From NCBI GenBank assembly GCA_021799435.1, contig JAJZAN010000004.1, positions 1 through 64,000 on the forward strand: a stretch of 64,000 bases of DNA, written 5' to 3'. The DNA comes from Bacillota bacterium. GTDB taxonomy: Bacteria > Bacillota > Sulfobacillia > Sulfobacillales > Sulfobacillaceae. The notes under the pieces are model-generated. The model did not search any database. It saw nothing but the letters and a program-made list of their open reading frames with translations, and was not told the DNA's origin. The first letter of the stretch is position 1. The number at the start of each line of letters is the position of its first letter. Below, piece by piece: positions 1 to 9,535 of the stretch. The position numbers were made by a program, and so were the translations under genes.

Positions 1-5
1 GAGGT

Positions 6-35
6 TTGACACCCTTTCCACCCAACCCGTATAAT
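6..35 (+). promoter_or_regulatory. Sigma-A-type promoter for rpsU operon
   Basis: Consensus TTGACA (6-11), 18-nt spacer, TATAAT (30-35), about 47 nt upstream of the rpsU ATG. Confidence 0.8.
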
Positions 36-81
36 AAATTGAATAGACCCCAACCCGTGCGGGTGGAGGGGAGGGAGATTA

Positions 82-258
82 ATGTCAGAGGTCAAGGTCG
101 GCAAGAATGAAAGCCTTGATAGCGCCCTGCGCCGCTTCAAGCGCCAGATCCAGAAGGCCGGGGTGCTGTCCGAAGCACGCCGCCACGAGCACTATGAAAA
201 GCCGAGTGTTCGTCGCAAGAAAAAGTCTGAGGCGGCTCGGAAAAAGAAAAGCAAGTAA
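82..258 (+). CDS. rpsU: 30S ribosomal protein S21
   Basis: Own translation [60 protein letters not shown] gggagat upstream; absent from the ORF track because it is only 58 aa. Confidence 0.93.
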   Translation: MSEVKVGKNESLDSALRRFKRQIQKAGVLSEARRHEHYEKPSVRRKKKSEAARKKKSK

Positions 259-269
259 GGGGTTCCAGC

Positions 270-728
270 ATGTCTCTTCGCGAACGGCTCAATGATGATT
301 TAAAACAAGCCATGCGTGACAAGGCTGCGGTCCGCTTGTCGGTCATCCGCGGCATCAAGGCGGCCGTGTTGCAAGCCGAGACCCGCGGCGAGCGCACGAC
401 CTTAGATGACTCCGGCATCGTGGCGGTTATCGCCAAAGAAGTCAAGGAGCGCCAGGATGCCATACCCGACTTCGAACGGGGCGGTCGGCAGGACTTGGTG
501 GACAAACTGGTTCAAGAAATCGCCGTGCTTCAGCAATATCTCCCGGAACCGCTGACGGAGTCGGAGTTGACCGCGCTTATTGCCGAGGCCCTGCAGGAAA
601 CGGGGGCCCAAGGTCCCAAGGACATGGGAAAGGTGATGGGGTGGCTGACGCCCCGTACGCGAGGACGGGTGGACGGAAGGATGGTCTCTGAGGCAGTCAA
701 AACAGCGCTTCAGAACCCCGCCGAATGA
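270..728 (+). CDS. yqeY: GatB/YqeY domain protein
   Basis: Sequence typical of YqeY (SLRERLNDDLKQAMRDKAAVRLSVIRGIKAAV...); follows rpsU as in Bacillus. Confidence 0.92.
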   Translation: MSLRERLNDDLKQAMRDKAAVRLSVIRGIKAAVLQAETRGERTTLDDSGIVAVIAKEVKERQDAIPDFERGGRQDLVDKLVQEIAVLQQYLPEPLTESELTALIAEALQETGAQGPKDMGKVMGWLTPRTRGRVDGRMVSEAVKTALQNPAE

Positions 729-1717
729 GGTTTTCTAAGGGCCGCGAGGCCCTTTTTTTCTTGGGTTTGGCGATTGCTGTCGCAGTGTTGTGGCAAGCTT
801 ATCCTCGTTCGCTTCGGGTGTCGAAAGTTCCGGGTTTGTGGATTTTCTACGCGCGCGCCACGGGTATCCACGAGGTGCTGTTTGGGCGTCCTTACACAGC
901 GCGCGGAAAACCCGCCGGGCCCGTCCTCCGCTTGGGTCGTTTAGGACTCGTGCAGGAGGCTCAAACGGCAACCGCGGGATCCAAGGGATGGGAGTGGGTT
1001 ACGACTGGTTGGAACGTCTTGGGTATCCACGGACGCGTGGTGGTGCGCCGGCCGGCGCCGCCCGGCGACCAAATTGTCTCGGTGGCCATGGTCGATGGCA
1101 CTCTGCAAGCGGTGGCGGAACGTTTGGACGGGAGCCATGTGCGGGTGTTGAGATGGGGGAGCCACGGGTGGATAGACGAACAGCGGCGGTTGCCGCTGGG
1201 AATTACCACGCTCGTCTCCGGTCCCCAAGACAGCGTGTGGGTCCTCACTGCCGAACCTGATCAGGCTCGGCTCACGGAAATCGCCGGCGGCCACACCCAG
1301 TACCACACCGGACCACTGGAACCCCAAGGAACGGCCGGTTTCGTGGGAGGCATGCCGGTCATCCCCTATGCGGTTGGCCAGAACACATTCGGGTATTGGA
1401 CCGGAACCCGGCATGACTTTTCCTCGGTGTATCACGCCGCTCTTAGTGTGACGGATACCACGCCGCTGTGGGGTCTGGGTGTCAAGGGCATGATCCCGTA
1501 TCGGGACGGCGCGTTTCAAACGGACAAGCTGGTGCCATGGCCCCGCCGGCAAGACACCACACCGGTGATCTTAACCGGCGGCGGTTCGTGGATTGCGATC
1601 TTAGACGGGTTTAGCCAAGGGCAGTGGTTCAATGTGGAGACGGGCCAATTTGGACCGCCGTTTCAAATAAACACGCCATGGTGGGCCGTCGTGCGGGCGG
1701 CCTCTTTGGGGTCATAA
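725..1717 (+). CDS. Hypothetical protein with N-terminal hydrophobic segment, possible beta-propeller-like repeats
   Basis: 330-aa ORF overlapping the yqeY stop; N-terminal TM/signal (ALFFLGLAIAVAVLW); no recognised family. Confidence 0.6.
   Translation: MRFSKGREALFFLGLAIAVAVLWQAYPRSLRVSKVPGLWIFYARATGIHEVLFGRPYTARGKPAGPVLRLGRLGLVQEAQTATAGSKGWEWVTTGWNVLGIHGRVVVRRPAPPGDQIVSVAMVDGTLQAVAERLDGSHVRVLRWGSHGWIDEQRRLPLGITTLVSGPQDSVWVLTAEPDQARLTEIAGGHTQYHTGPLEPQGTAGFVGGMPVIPYAVGQNTFGYWTGTRHDFSSVYHAALSVTDTTPLWGLGVKGMIPYRDGAFQTDKLVPWPRRQDTTPVILTGGGSWIAILDGFSQGQWFNVETGQFGPPFQINTPWWAVVRAASLGS
737..759 (+). terminator. Intrinsic terminator-like hairpin (rpsU-yqeY)
   Basis: AAGGGCC-GCGA-GGCCCTT followed by TTTTT; GNRA tetraloop. 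Confidence 0.75.
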
Positions 1718-2343
1718 ACACGGGGGTGGTGGAATGCGTCGTAACCACCGACCAAGTACCCGACCCGCGGGAACCCCATCTCCATGGTGTCCCGTGCAGC
1801 CAAAATGGCGCGGTCGTCACGGCCTGCCAAGAAGATGACGGGACGTTTGGGATCGAGGTCTCGGGCACCCTCTGGCCACGCTGAGAAGGCCAGGGAACGG
1901 GTGACTTGCGGGAACGGAAAGCGTTCCTGCTCAAAGGGCTCCCGGAGGTCGACGATCTCAGCATTGGGGTTGTCGTGCAGGTAGTTCAGGAAGCGGTCCG
2001 GAAACACCAGTTCTCCGATTTGGACAGGAAGCCCGCGTCCTTCCCAGGTACGCGGCAAGCTCGCAAAGATCCCGATGACATCGACTCCCACGGCATCAAT
2101 CTCCTGAGCAGCTACCTGACCCGCGACGGGAGAAGCTGCCACCACAATGACGCGCTCCCCGCGTTCCAAGCGATCCCCGGAAAGCATTTGGAATCCAAAC
2201 CGGGGTGCTGCTAGAGAGATGGCGCCTTGCAGGTGCAGATACACAAACTCTTGGGGCGTGCGAATGTCCACGAGCCTGGCGCCTCGCGATGTCTGGCGCT
2301 TGACGTCTTCGTATGAAAGGACGACGATGCTTAAATCCGGCAT
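1663..2343 (-). CDS. Tandem rhodanese-like domain protein (no cysteines)
   Basis: Two rhodanese-like halves (ARLVDIRTPQEFVYLHLQGAISL and AEIVDLREPFEQERFP...); translation contains no Cys. Confidence 0.75.
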   Translation of the reverse strand: MPDLSIVVLSYEDVKRQTSRGARLVDIRTPQEFVYLHLQGAISLAAPRFGFQMLSGDRLERGERVIVVAASPVAGQVAAQEIDAVGVDVIGIFASLPRTWEGRGLPVQIGELVFPDRFLNYLHDNPNAEIVDLREPFEQERFPFPQVTRSLAFSAWPEGARDLDPKRPVIFLAGRDDRAILAARDTMEMGFPRVGYLVGGYDAFHHPRVYDPKEAARTTAHHGVFI

Positions 2344-2372
2344 GAAGCTTCCCCTTTCCTATTACCTCCATC

Positions 2373-3035
2373 CTACGGTGATCGGCCCCATGCGGGCAAG
2401 CTATTAAGGGCTCTTGGCACCGACTGCTCAGGACTGAAATGGTGCAGTCCGGGAAGTGGAACATCCGGCTTTCCGGAAAAATCCCGCAGTACCAGAGGCC
2501 GCCCGAGCTGCTCTGCCAACTGGCTAAGGCGCCAGACGTCTTGAGGAGAGATACCGGCGGGCTGAAACCTGGGGTCTGAGGCGATAAGCCATGTCAAGGC
2601 GTTCCATCCGAAACTTTGCTGATCCAGCCAGATCGTATCGATGACCGTATCTAAGAGTGTCCTTAGGCTTGTCTCGGCCTGATGCAGGTTCAGGTCGTGA
2701 GGCCGTATCGCGACAAGCCGGACTAGTGGTCCGGTTTGCAAGGCGTGGTTCAACACGTCGAGGGCCGGATCCGCCAACCCTGTGGGCACCGAAATTTCAG
2801 CGGTGATGCCGATGGGTTTGGACCGTTTAGGGACTTTGGTCAGGCCGCGACAGTACCACTGCCCGCCACTGGTTGCCTGGATGGTCTCCTGAGACGGCCA
2901 AGGACCGGGGCTTTGGGAGATGATATGACCACGCCCTCGAAAGGACGAGAGGAATCGATGGGCCAGCCACGGACCGAAGGAAACATCCACGTTGGAAATG
3001 TCCAAGGTTGGGAGCCAGCACAGCGGTGTACTCAC
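2373..3035 (-). CDS. Hypothetical protein, translationally coupled to the upstream radical SAM gene
   Basis: GTG start at 3035 preceded by SD gggaggt and overlapping the TGA of the upstream gene (GTGA); no family recognised. Confidence 0.6.
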   Translation of the reverse strand: MSTPLCWLPTLDISNVDVSFGPWLAHRFLSSFRGRGHIISQSPGPWPSQETIQATSGGQWYCRGLTKVPKRSKPIGITAEISVPTGLADPALDVLNHALQTGPLVRLVAIRPHDLNLHQAETSLRTLLDTVIDTIWLDQQSFGWNALTWLIASDPRFQPAGISPQDVWRLSQLAEQLGRPLVLRDFSGKPDVPLPGLHHFSPEQSVPRALNSLPAWGRSP

Positions 3036-3856
3036 GGCAGCACCTCCCATATAGGTACTAGAACCCGCTCCGCGCCCGCAGACCCGAAGATGGCGTCGGT
3101 GTCCTCGGGTTCCTCAGCCCAATCCACGTAGACGGGGACCTCCGGCAGGTGCTGGCGCAGTTGGTTTACGGATGAAGCGGTGACCACCACGTTGGCATTG
3201 CCCAGAGCGCCCAGATGGGTTCCGTCACTCACCAGAGGCTTGACGTCGAGGTGGTGTGGTTTGACATCCTGAAGGACCTTGATGGAATCCGGCGACAATG
3301 AAAGTCCGGTTGGCGGAACCAGAATGCTCGCTGCAAACCGTAAGTCCGCTGCTCGAGCGGCGTCGGCCACCGTCAGCCACTCGGACTGGGTCAGGCGATA
3401 GGGGGCCCATTCCAGTGGAAGTCCGGACAGCCATAACTCCGCCCCGCCAGATCCCAGGAAATCTGCCCCAGCCCACTTTAAGAGACGCACCAGTTCACGG
3501 ACTGGGCGCCGCTCTTGGGTGTGGAAGTACCAGACTTCCACGGGGGAAAAGGCCATCAAAGGAGCCTGACTCAATTCTTTAATACGTCGAATCAGGTGCA
3601 GCCAATAGTCAAACGGCTCCTTGATGGACAGTCCGCCCCGCAGTTTCAGAAAGGCGGCGGCATCCCATGCGATGTCATCGGCTTGCAGTCGGTCTACACT
3701 CAGCCCCGGAGGCGCATCGGGCAGCGACATTCGCGGACTGGAGATGGCCAGCCGGCAAAAGGCACAGCCTGCCCAACACATCCGGCTGGTGGACAGACGG
3801 CCTACGGGTGTCAGGAGAGCCCGCTGCTCCGGCTCAAGGGAAAAGGAAACGGCCAT
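3032..3856 (-). CDS. Radical SAM protein resembling MqnC/MqnE (futalosine pathway)
   Basis: CWAGCAFC = CX3CX2C; LKLRGGLSIKEPFDYWLHLIRRIKELSQAPLMAFSPVEVWYF and LLKWAGADFLGSGGAEL match the layout of MqnC-type enzymes. Confidence 0.65.
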   Translation of the reverse strand: MAVSFSLEPEQRALLTPVGRLSTSRMCWAGCAFCRLAISSPRMSLPDAPPGLSVDRLQADDIAWDAAAFLKLRGGLSIKEPFDYWLHLIRRIKELSQAPLMAFSPVEVWYFHTQERRPVRELVRLLKWAGADFLGSGGAELWLSGLPLEWAPYRLTQSEWLTVADAARAADLRFAASILVPPTGLSLSPDSIKVLQDVKPHHLDVKPLVSDGTHLGALGNANVVVTASSVNQLRQHLPEVPVYVDWAEEPEDTDAIFGSAGAERVLVPIWEVLP

Positions 3857-3988
3857 GAGTCCTCCTCAACTAGATCTTGGTTTGTAGGTGACCATTCGAC
3901 ACCGTGTTCGGGGTCTCCTCCACAGATCGGTTTCATGAGTGTCTCGTGCCAGGCATAGCATGAAACAGGTTGGGACAGGAGGTTCGGA

Positions 3989-4273
3989 ATGAGCGGCAAG
4001 GGACGGACGATACAGCGGTTTACGGAGATGTTGGAAATCCCGCCGGAAATTTTGGTCAATGTCCCTCGGGTCGAGGTTGTGGGTCACCTGCAATTTCGCG
4101 TAGAAAACCATCGCGGGATTGAGCAATATGAACCGCATCGGGTCGTGCTGAAAATTCCCGATGGGCGGCTGGTGGTGACGGGACGCAACCTGGTGATTGG
4201 TTGGATCGACCGCAACGAGCTCTTGGTTACAGGTCAGGTCCGATCCCTGGTTTTTAAGGCAGGACAGCCATGA
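3989..4273 (+). CDS. yqfC: Sporulation protein YqfC
   Basis: 94 aa; position immediately before yqfD; typical YqfC/YabP-like sequence. Confidence 0.85.
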   Translation: MSGKGRTIQRFTEMLEIPPEILVNVPRVEVVGHLQFRVENHRGIEQYEPHRVVLKIPDGRLVVTGRNLVIGWIDRNELLVTGQVRSLVFKAGQP

Positions 4274-5490
4274 GTGGGGTATTGGTCCGAGTCTTTGGCG
4301 GATGGCGCATGGTCCGCATCCGTGGGCGCAAGGCGGAACGATTGTTGAGTCTCTTGGCTGAGCGCGGTTTCCGCATTTGGCGGGTTGTCCGGCGACGGGA
4401 CGAGCTTCACTGTCTGGTGACCGAGGAAGGATACGAGGTCCTGGCATCCTTGGCCGAGGAACTCGGGAGCGTGGACGTGGCGTCCCTGCGTCAGGGCGGT
4501 CTTCCTTTCCGCTGGCAGCAAGTGCGCCGGCGTCCTTTCCTGTTGGCTGGATTGGTCAGTGCGTGGGCACTGGTGTTATACGTCACATCGCACATCTGGG
4601 CCATCGAAGTGATTGTGCCCAATCTTTCACCCCCTGCGCGGCAGCAACTGGTTCGGGCCGCGGAGGTGGCGGGGCTCCGGATCGGCTCCCCCAGGTCGCA
4701 CCTTGATATTGCCAACATACGGCGCACGATGTTGGCTGAGCTGCCAGAGTACTCGTGGATCGGGCTTCATACTCACGGGGTGGTCGCGGTCATCGATGCC
4801 ATCCGTCTGGTCAACCGCCCCCCCGACCACTTGCCCCCGCGCCTCATCGCGACTGTGAGCGGCAAAGTGACCCGCGTCTATGTCTATATCGGCGCCGCAG
4901 AGGTGAGCCGCGGCGAGGCGGTGAAAAAAGGGCAGACGCTCATATCGGGGGTGGTCAGCGGGGAGCTCCCGGGCGGAGGAGACAAGCCTCGCGAGGAAAG
5001 TGTGGTGACCCCGGCCGAGGGACAGGTCATGGCTGACGTCACATACACAGAAAAGCTTTTTCAGCCCTTTAAAGAGGAGCGCCAGATGGAGATCGGCAAC
5101 GTCTATGTGCGGCGCTTCCTGGAATGGAACCGCAGTCAGGTGATGGAGATTCCGAATCCCTTGCCCATGTCGTTCACACACTATCGGGCAACAAAAATCG
5201 TCACGCCGGTGCGTTTTGCAGGGATAACGCTGCCGGTTCGTTTTATCGAGATGGTATATAATGAAACTGCGATCAGGACCGTGTCGCTGAGTCCCAAAGC
5301 CGCCGTGCAGTTGGGACGGGAGCGGGTGCTGAAGGCATTGGCCCGCCGAGTGCCACCCGGTGGTCAGCGGGTCAGCCAATCGATTATCGCGAGTCCCCAA
5401 CGCCGTGGAGTCTGGCTTACGGCAACATGGGTGATTAACCGCAACATCGCGGCGCCGCCGTCAAGGCCGGGCGCCAAACCGCAGTCATGA
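4270..5490 (+). CDS. yqfD: Sporulation protein YqfD
   Basis: 406 aa, single TM after N-terminal region, conserved synteny yqfC-yqfD-phoH; ATGA overlap with yqfC. Confidence 0.88.
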   Translation: MSGVLVRVFGGWRMVRIRGRKAERLLSLLAERGFRIWRVVRRRDELHCLVTEEGYEVLASLAEELGSVDVASLRQGGLPFRWQQVRRRPFLLAGLVSAWALVLYVTSHIWAIEVIVPNLSPPARQQLVRAAEVAGLRIGSPRSHLDIANIRRTMLAELPEYSWIGLHTHGVVAVIDAIRLVNRPPDHLPPRLIATVSGKVTRVYVYIGAAEVSRGEAVKKGQTLISGVVSGELPGGGDKPREESVVTPAEGQVMADVTYTEKLFQPFKEERQMEIGNVYVRRFLEWNRSQVMEIPNPLPMSFTHYRATKIVTPVRFAGITLPVRFIEMVYNETAIRTVSLSPKAAVQLGRERVLKALARRVPPGGQRVSQSIIASPQRRGVWLTATWVINRNIAAPPSRPGAKPQS

Positions 5491-5503
5491 AGGGGGACAC
5501 TGG

Positions 5504-6490
5504 TTGCCACAAAGCCAATGGGTGATCCAGGACAACCAAGCCGCGACGCTGTTGATGGGGCGCGGCGATGAGCATCTGAAGGCCCTGGAACGAGCGTTGC
5601 ATGTGAAGTTGACGGCGCGCGGGAACGTGATTGCGATTCAAGGTGCGGGCGAGGCACAAGAACGTGCCCAGCGGGTTTTGGATTTGCTGGCGGAATGGGT
5701 GTATGCCGGGCAGCCGTTGGGTGCCAATGTTTTGGAATCTGCCGTGCTGGCTGTCGCTGAGGGCGCAGAAAAACAATTTTTGCATTTGTTGACGGAAAAC
5801 ATTTACACCACCACATCCGGGCGGGTTGTTCGCCCCAGAACCTTGGGACAGCAGATCTATGTGGACGCCGTTCGCGAAAACACGCTGGTGTTTGGTGTGG
5901 GTCCGGCCGGAACCGGGAAAACTTATCTCGCGATGGCGATGGCGGTGTTTGCGTTAAAGGCGCATGAGGTGGAACGCATCGTGCTCACGCGGCCGGCCGT
6001 GGAAGCGGGAGAAAAGCTTGGTTTTCTGCCCGGCGCCTTGGAAGACAAAGTGGACCCTTACCTGCGTCCCTTGTATGACGCCTTATATGATCTCTTGGGA
6101 TCCGAGGCCGTAGAGAAGTACCGTGAGCGCGGAAACATTGAAGTGGCGCCCTTAGCATACATGCGGGGACGGACCTTGAGCCGGAGTTTTATCATCTTGG
6201 ACGAGGCTCAGAACTCCACTTATGAGCAGATGAAGATGGCGCTGACCCGTCTTGGCGAAGGATCCAAAATGGTGGTCACCGGCGATGAAACTCAGGTTGA
6301 CTTGGGTAAAGGGCAGCGGTCGGGGCTCCGGGTGGCCTCCAGGATTCTCGATGGGGTGGATGGCATCGGGGTGGTGCGGTTGACGGAAAAGGATGTCGTG
6401 CGTCATCCTTTGGTGGCAAAGATTATTCAAGCTTATCAACGGTTCGAGGAGGGGCAAGGGGACACCGACTATGAAGAAAACTCCCAGTGA
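5504..6490 (+). CDS. phoH: PhoH family ATPase (TTG start)
   Basis: GPAGTGKTYLAMAMAV Walker A, IILDEAQNST Walker B, RTLGQQIYVDAVRENTLVFGVGPAGTGKT typical PhoH. Confidence 0.92.
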   Translation: MPQSQWVIQDNQAATLLMGRGDEHLKALERALHVKLTARGNVIAIQGAGEAQERAQRVLDLLAEWVYAGQPLGANVLESAVLAVAEGAEKQFLHLLTENIYTTTSGRVVRPRTLGQQIYVDAVRENTLVFGVGPAGTGKTYLAMAMAVFALKAHEVERIVLTRPAVEAGEKLGFLPGALEDKVDPYLRPLYDALYDLLGSEAVEKYRERGNIEVAPLAYMRGRTLSRSFIILDEAQNSTYEQMKMALTRLGEGSKMVVTGDETQVDLGKGQRSGLRVASRILDGVDGIGVVRLTEKDVVRHPLVAKIIQAYQRFEEGQGDTDYEENSQ

Positions 6491-8666
6491 GGGGAGCTGG
6501 TCGCTCCGCATAGGAGAACGCTATCCATGGCTCAGTGAGGGGCTGGCACCGCAGCTTGGCATTGCGGCGCTGGTCTGGTTGCTCATTGTAACCATCTTTG
6601 CTGTGACCTTGTTCGCTCATCGGGTTGACGTGTCGGCTACAGATTTGGCCCCTCGAACCATTGTGGCCCCCTACGGCGTGGTGGATTGGTCCGCGACCGC
6701 TAAAGCACGTCAAGACGCCATGCAGAGCGTCCCAAAGTTTTATACGACCAACCCCAAAATTTTGAATCAGCAAAAACAAAAGGCGACGAACGACTACGCG
6801 TATATCTCCGCCCTGTCGGAAGACACCGCGGCGCCCCTCAGCGAACGGGAGGCGGCCTTGGCGTCCGCCATTCCCATCGGCCTGCCGAAGTCGGTCTGGG
6901 GCACAGTGCTGGCGCTGACCCCGACGGAGTTGGCGCAGTTGCAGCAAGACACCCTGGTCACGCTGTCGTCGGCGATGGGGAGCGGCGGCGTTCGCGACAG
7001 TGCCGTCGGGGTCCAGGAAGCCAAGACCTTTGTGGCCGGACTCACCCAGCAGGAATCCACGGATCCGTCCCTGCGGCTGTTCCTTACGACCTATACGCAG
7101 TCCTTGATTGTCCCCAATACATTCTTAAACAAGCAGGAGATCCGGACCCGCCGGCAGCAGGCTGCCAATCAGGTGCCGCCGGTGAAAATTCTTAAGGGCG
7201 AAGTGGTGGTCCAGGCCGGCCAGGTCGTGACACCGGGCGACATCACGGTGCTGAAGCAGCTGGGACTCTTGGACCAGGGGTTTGCCGTGGGACCCATCCT
7301 GGGGTCGATGATTTTCGTGACCGCGGTGGTGGCATTGGTGGGGGCTTATTTTTGGTACCTGCGCCGCAAGCTTCTCGGGTCGTGGCGCGTAGCCGCCATG
7401 GCCGGATTGATTATGGTGCTGGGCGTGGCCGCTGCAGACACCTTGAGCGGCGTACCCGGCCTCAGTTACCTGGTGGTGCCGACGGCGGCCATTATGGTGA
7501 CCGCCTTGGTTGACTCGGGACTGGGACTGGTGATAGCCGGGATTTTGGCGCTTGCCATCTCTGTGCTCACGGGTGCCGATCTCAATGTGGCGCTGGTGTC
7601 GTTCTTTGGAGGGATCGCCGGGGTGTTCGGCACCAGCCGGCTGTCCCAACGATACGATATCCTGCGCGCTGGGATTTTGGTAGGGATTGTCAACTTGCTG
7701 GCCCTCTTGGGATTGGATGTCATGGAGGGAGCCGGACTCCTGCAAACCCAGGTTTGGCAATATCTCATCTGGGCCATGGTGGACGGCATTTTTGCGTCCA
7801 TTCTGGCGATGGGGTCCATTCCCCTGTTGGAAGGCCCCTTCGGCGTCATTACCGCCATGAAACTGATCGAGCTCTCCAACCCCAATCAGCCGCTTCTGCG
7901 CAAGCTGTTGGTGGAAGCGCCGGGGACCTACCATCACAGCATTATGGTGGGAAACTTGGCTGAAGCCGGGACCGAGGCGGTGGGCGGCAATTCCTTGCTG
8001 GCTCGGGTGGGAGCGTACTATCATGACATCGGCAAGTCCAAGCGTCCGTACTTCTTTGTCGACAATCAATTCGGGGCTGAGAATCCGCACGACCGTCTGG
8101 CGCCTACGCTGTCCAGCATCATCATCTCCTCCCACGTCCGGGACGGGATTGAGTTGGCGCGTGAATATCGGGTGCCGGAGCCGATCGTCAACTTTATCCG
8201 CGAGCACCATGGCACCACGCTGATTCGATTCTTCTACCAAAAGGCCTTGGATCAGGATAATGGCGACGGAGTGGAAGAAGCGGATTTTCGGTATGATGGT
8301 CCGCGGCCGCAGTCTAAGGAAACTGCCATCGTGATGCTGGCGGATGCCAGCGAAGCGACCGTCCGCACGCTGAAGAACCCCACGCCGCAGGCCATTGAAC
8401 AAGTGGTGCGGCGGCTAATCAAGGAGCGGCTTGAAGATGGCCAGCTGGATGAATCGAACTTGACCCTCAAGGAACTGGATATTATTGCCCGGACCTTCAC
8501 CCGGGTCCTGACGGGCGTGTTTCACCAGCGAATCGAATATCCGGACCGGGTGCTCAAGGAAATGGAAAGGAGTCGTGGCAATGGAAATCGCGGTGGAAAG
8601 CCACCCCGATTGGTGCGCCGAATGGGAGGAGACAGCCCTCGCGGCGGCCCGCGCCGCTCTCACTAA
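6471..8666 (+). CDS. 7TM-HD (YqfF/PgpH-type) cyclic-di-AMP phosphodiesterase
   Basis: ATG at 6471 with SD gaggagggg; multiple TM helices then HD motif HHSIMVGNLAEAG...YYHDIGKSKRPYFFVDNQ; syntenic with yqfF. Confidence 0.9.
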   Translation: MKKTPSEGSWSLRIGERYPWLSEGLAPQLGIAALVWLLIVTIFAVTLFAHRVDVSATDLAPRTIVAPYGVVDWSATAKARQDAMQSVPKFYTTNPKILNQQKQKATNDYAYISALSEDTAAPLSEREAALASAIPIGLPKSVWGTVLALTPTELAQLQQDTLVTLSSAMGSGGVRDSAVGVQEAKTFVAGLTQQESTDPSLRLFLTTYTQSLIVPNTFLNKQEIRTRRQQAANQVPPVKILKGEVVVQAGQVVTPGDITVLKQLGLLDQGFAVGPILGSMIFVTAVVALVGAYFWYLRRKLLGSWRVAAMAGLIMVLGVAAADTLSGVPGLSYLVVPTAAIMVTALVDSGLGLVIAGILALAISVLTGADLNVALVSFFGGIAGVFGTSRLSQRYDILRAGILVGIVNLLALLGLDVMEGAGLLQTQVWQYLIWAMVDGIFASILAMGSIPLLEGPFGVITAMKLIELSNPNQPLLRKLLVEAPGTYHHSIMVGNLAEAGTEAVGGNSLLARVGAYYHDIGKSKRPYFFVDNQFGAENPHDRLAPTLSSIIISSHVRDGIELAREYRVPEPIVNFIREHHGTTLIRFFYQKALDQDNGDGVEEADFRYDGPRPQSKETAIVMLADASEATVRTLKNPTPQAIEQVVRRLIKERLEDGQLDESNLTLKELDIIARTFTRVLTGVFHQRIEYPDRVLKEMERSRGNGNRGGKPPRLVRRMGGDSPRGGPRRSH

Positions 8667-9030
8667 CCTTGGGGGGATGGAGGACGCGGAGCTTTCCCTC
8701 TTCTTGACCGACGACGAGACAGTCCATGAACTCAACCGCACCTACCGGGGCGTGGACAGAACCACGGATGTTTTGTCCTTCAGCCAGCGCGAGGGCGAGA
8801 ACCCCGATCTTTGGGACAACCTATTGGGAGATGTGATTATCTCGGTCGACCAGGCACAGCGGCAGGCTGCTGAATACGGCCACAGTATGGCTCGCGAGGT
8901 GGGCTTTCTAACCGTTCACGGGGTCCTGCATCTCTTGGGGTGGGATCATGAAGAGTCCGAGGATGAGCGGCGCATGATGGGGAAGACCGAGGATATCCTG
9001 GCCGCCATTGGGTTAACGCGTGAGGCCTGA
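8575..9030 (+). CDS. ybeY: Endoribonuclease YbeY
   Basis: Metal-binding HGVLHLLGWDHEES motif; GTG start. Confidence 0.93.
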   Translation: MAMEIAVESHPDWCAEWEETALAAARAALTNLGGMEDAELSLFLTDDETVHELNRTYRGVDRTTDVLSFSQREGENPDLWDNLLGDVIISVDQAQRQAAEYGHSMAREVGFLTVHGVLHLLGWDHEESEDERRMMGKTEDILAAIGLTREA

Positions 9031-9535
9031 CCGCGCCCGGGGATTTTGGGCCTCGTTTGGCTATGCTGGCCAAGGCGTCTGGCAGACTCTGCGGCAGCAG
9101 CGCAACATGCGCGTGCATGTCTCATTCGGCATGGCTGTTGCGGCTTTGGGCTGGATTCTGGGCCTCAGTCCGACCCGTTGGGCTGTGGTGGTGTTGGCCA
9201 TGGTGCCGGTGATGGGGCTGGAGCTCATGAACACGGCGGTGGAAGCGGTCGTGGACATCACGAGTCCGCACTATCATCCGCTTGCCAAGGTGGCCAAGGA
9301 TGCCGCGGCCGGATCCGTGTTGCTGGCGTCGGCCGGGGCTGTTGTTGTGGGCCTGTGGATGTTCCTCCCGGGACTGGGACATTTTGGGACACGTTTTATG
9401 GTACGATGGCATGAGGATGCTGCCCTGGTCGTGATGGTCGGGGTGGCCATGGCGGCGGCCTATGCGATCCTGTGGACGTGGGTGCCGGCGCGCAAGAGAG
9501 GCGAAGGAGGCCAGAACCGGTTCGGTGAGCAATAA
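9020..9535 (+). CDS. dgkA: Diacylglycerol/undecaprenol kinase family (DgkA) with C-terminal extension
   Basis: FGYAGQGVWQTLRQQRNMRVH...ELMNTAVEAVVD...AKDAAAGSVLL motifs. Confidence 0.88.
   Translation: MRPDRARGFWASFGYAGQGVWQTLRQQRNMRVHVSFGMAVAALGWILGLSPTRWAVVVLAMVPVMGLELMNTAVEAVVDITSPHYHPLAKVAKDAAAGSVLLASAGAVVVGLWMFLPGLGHFGTRFMVRWHEDAALVVMVGVAMAAAYAILWTWVPARKRGEGGQNRFGEQ

Noticed and set aside
7125-8402. 425-aa minus-strand ORF
   Set aside because: Antisense shadow of the conserved 7TM-HD gene; low-complexity His/Gln/Arg-rich composition typical of shadow ORFs.
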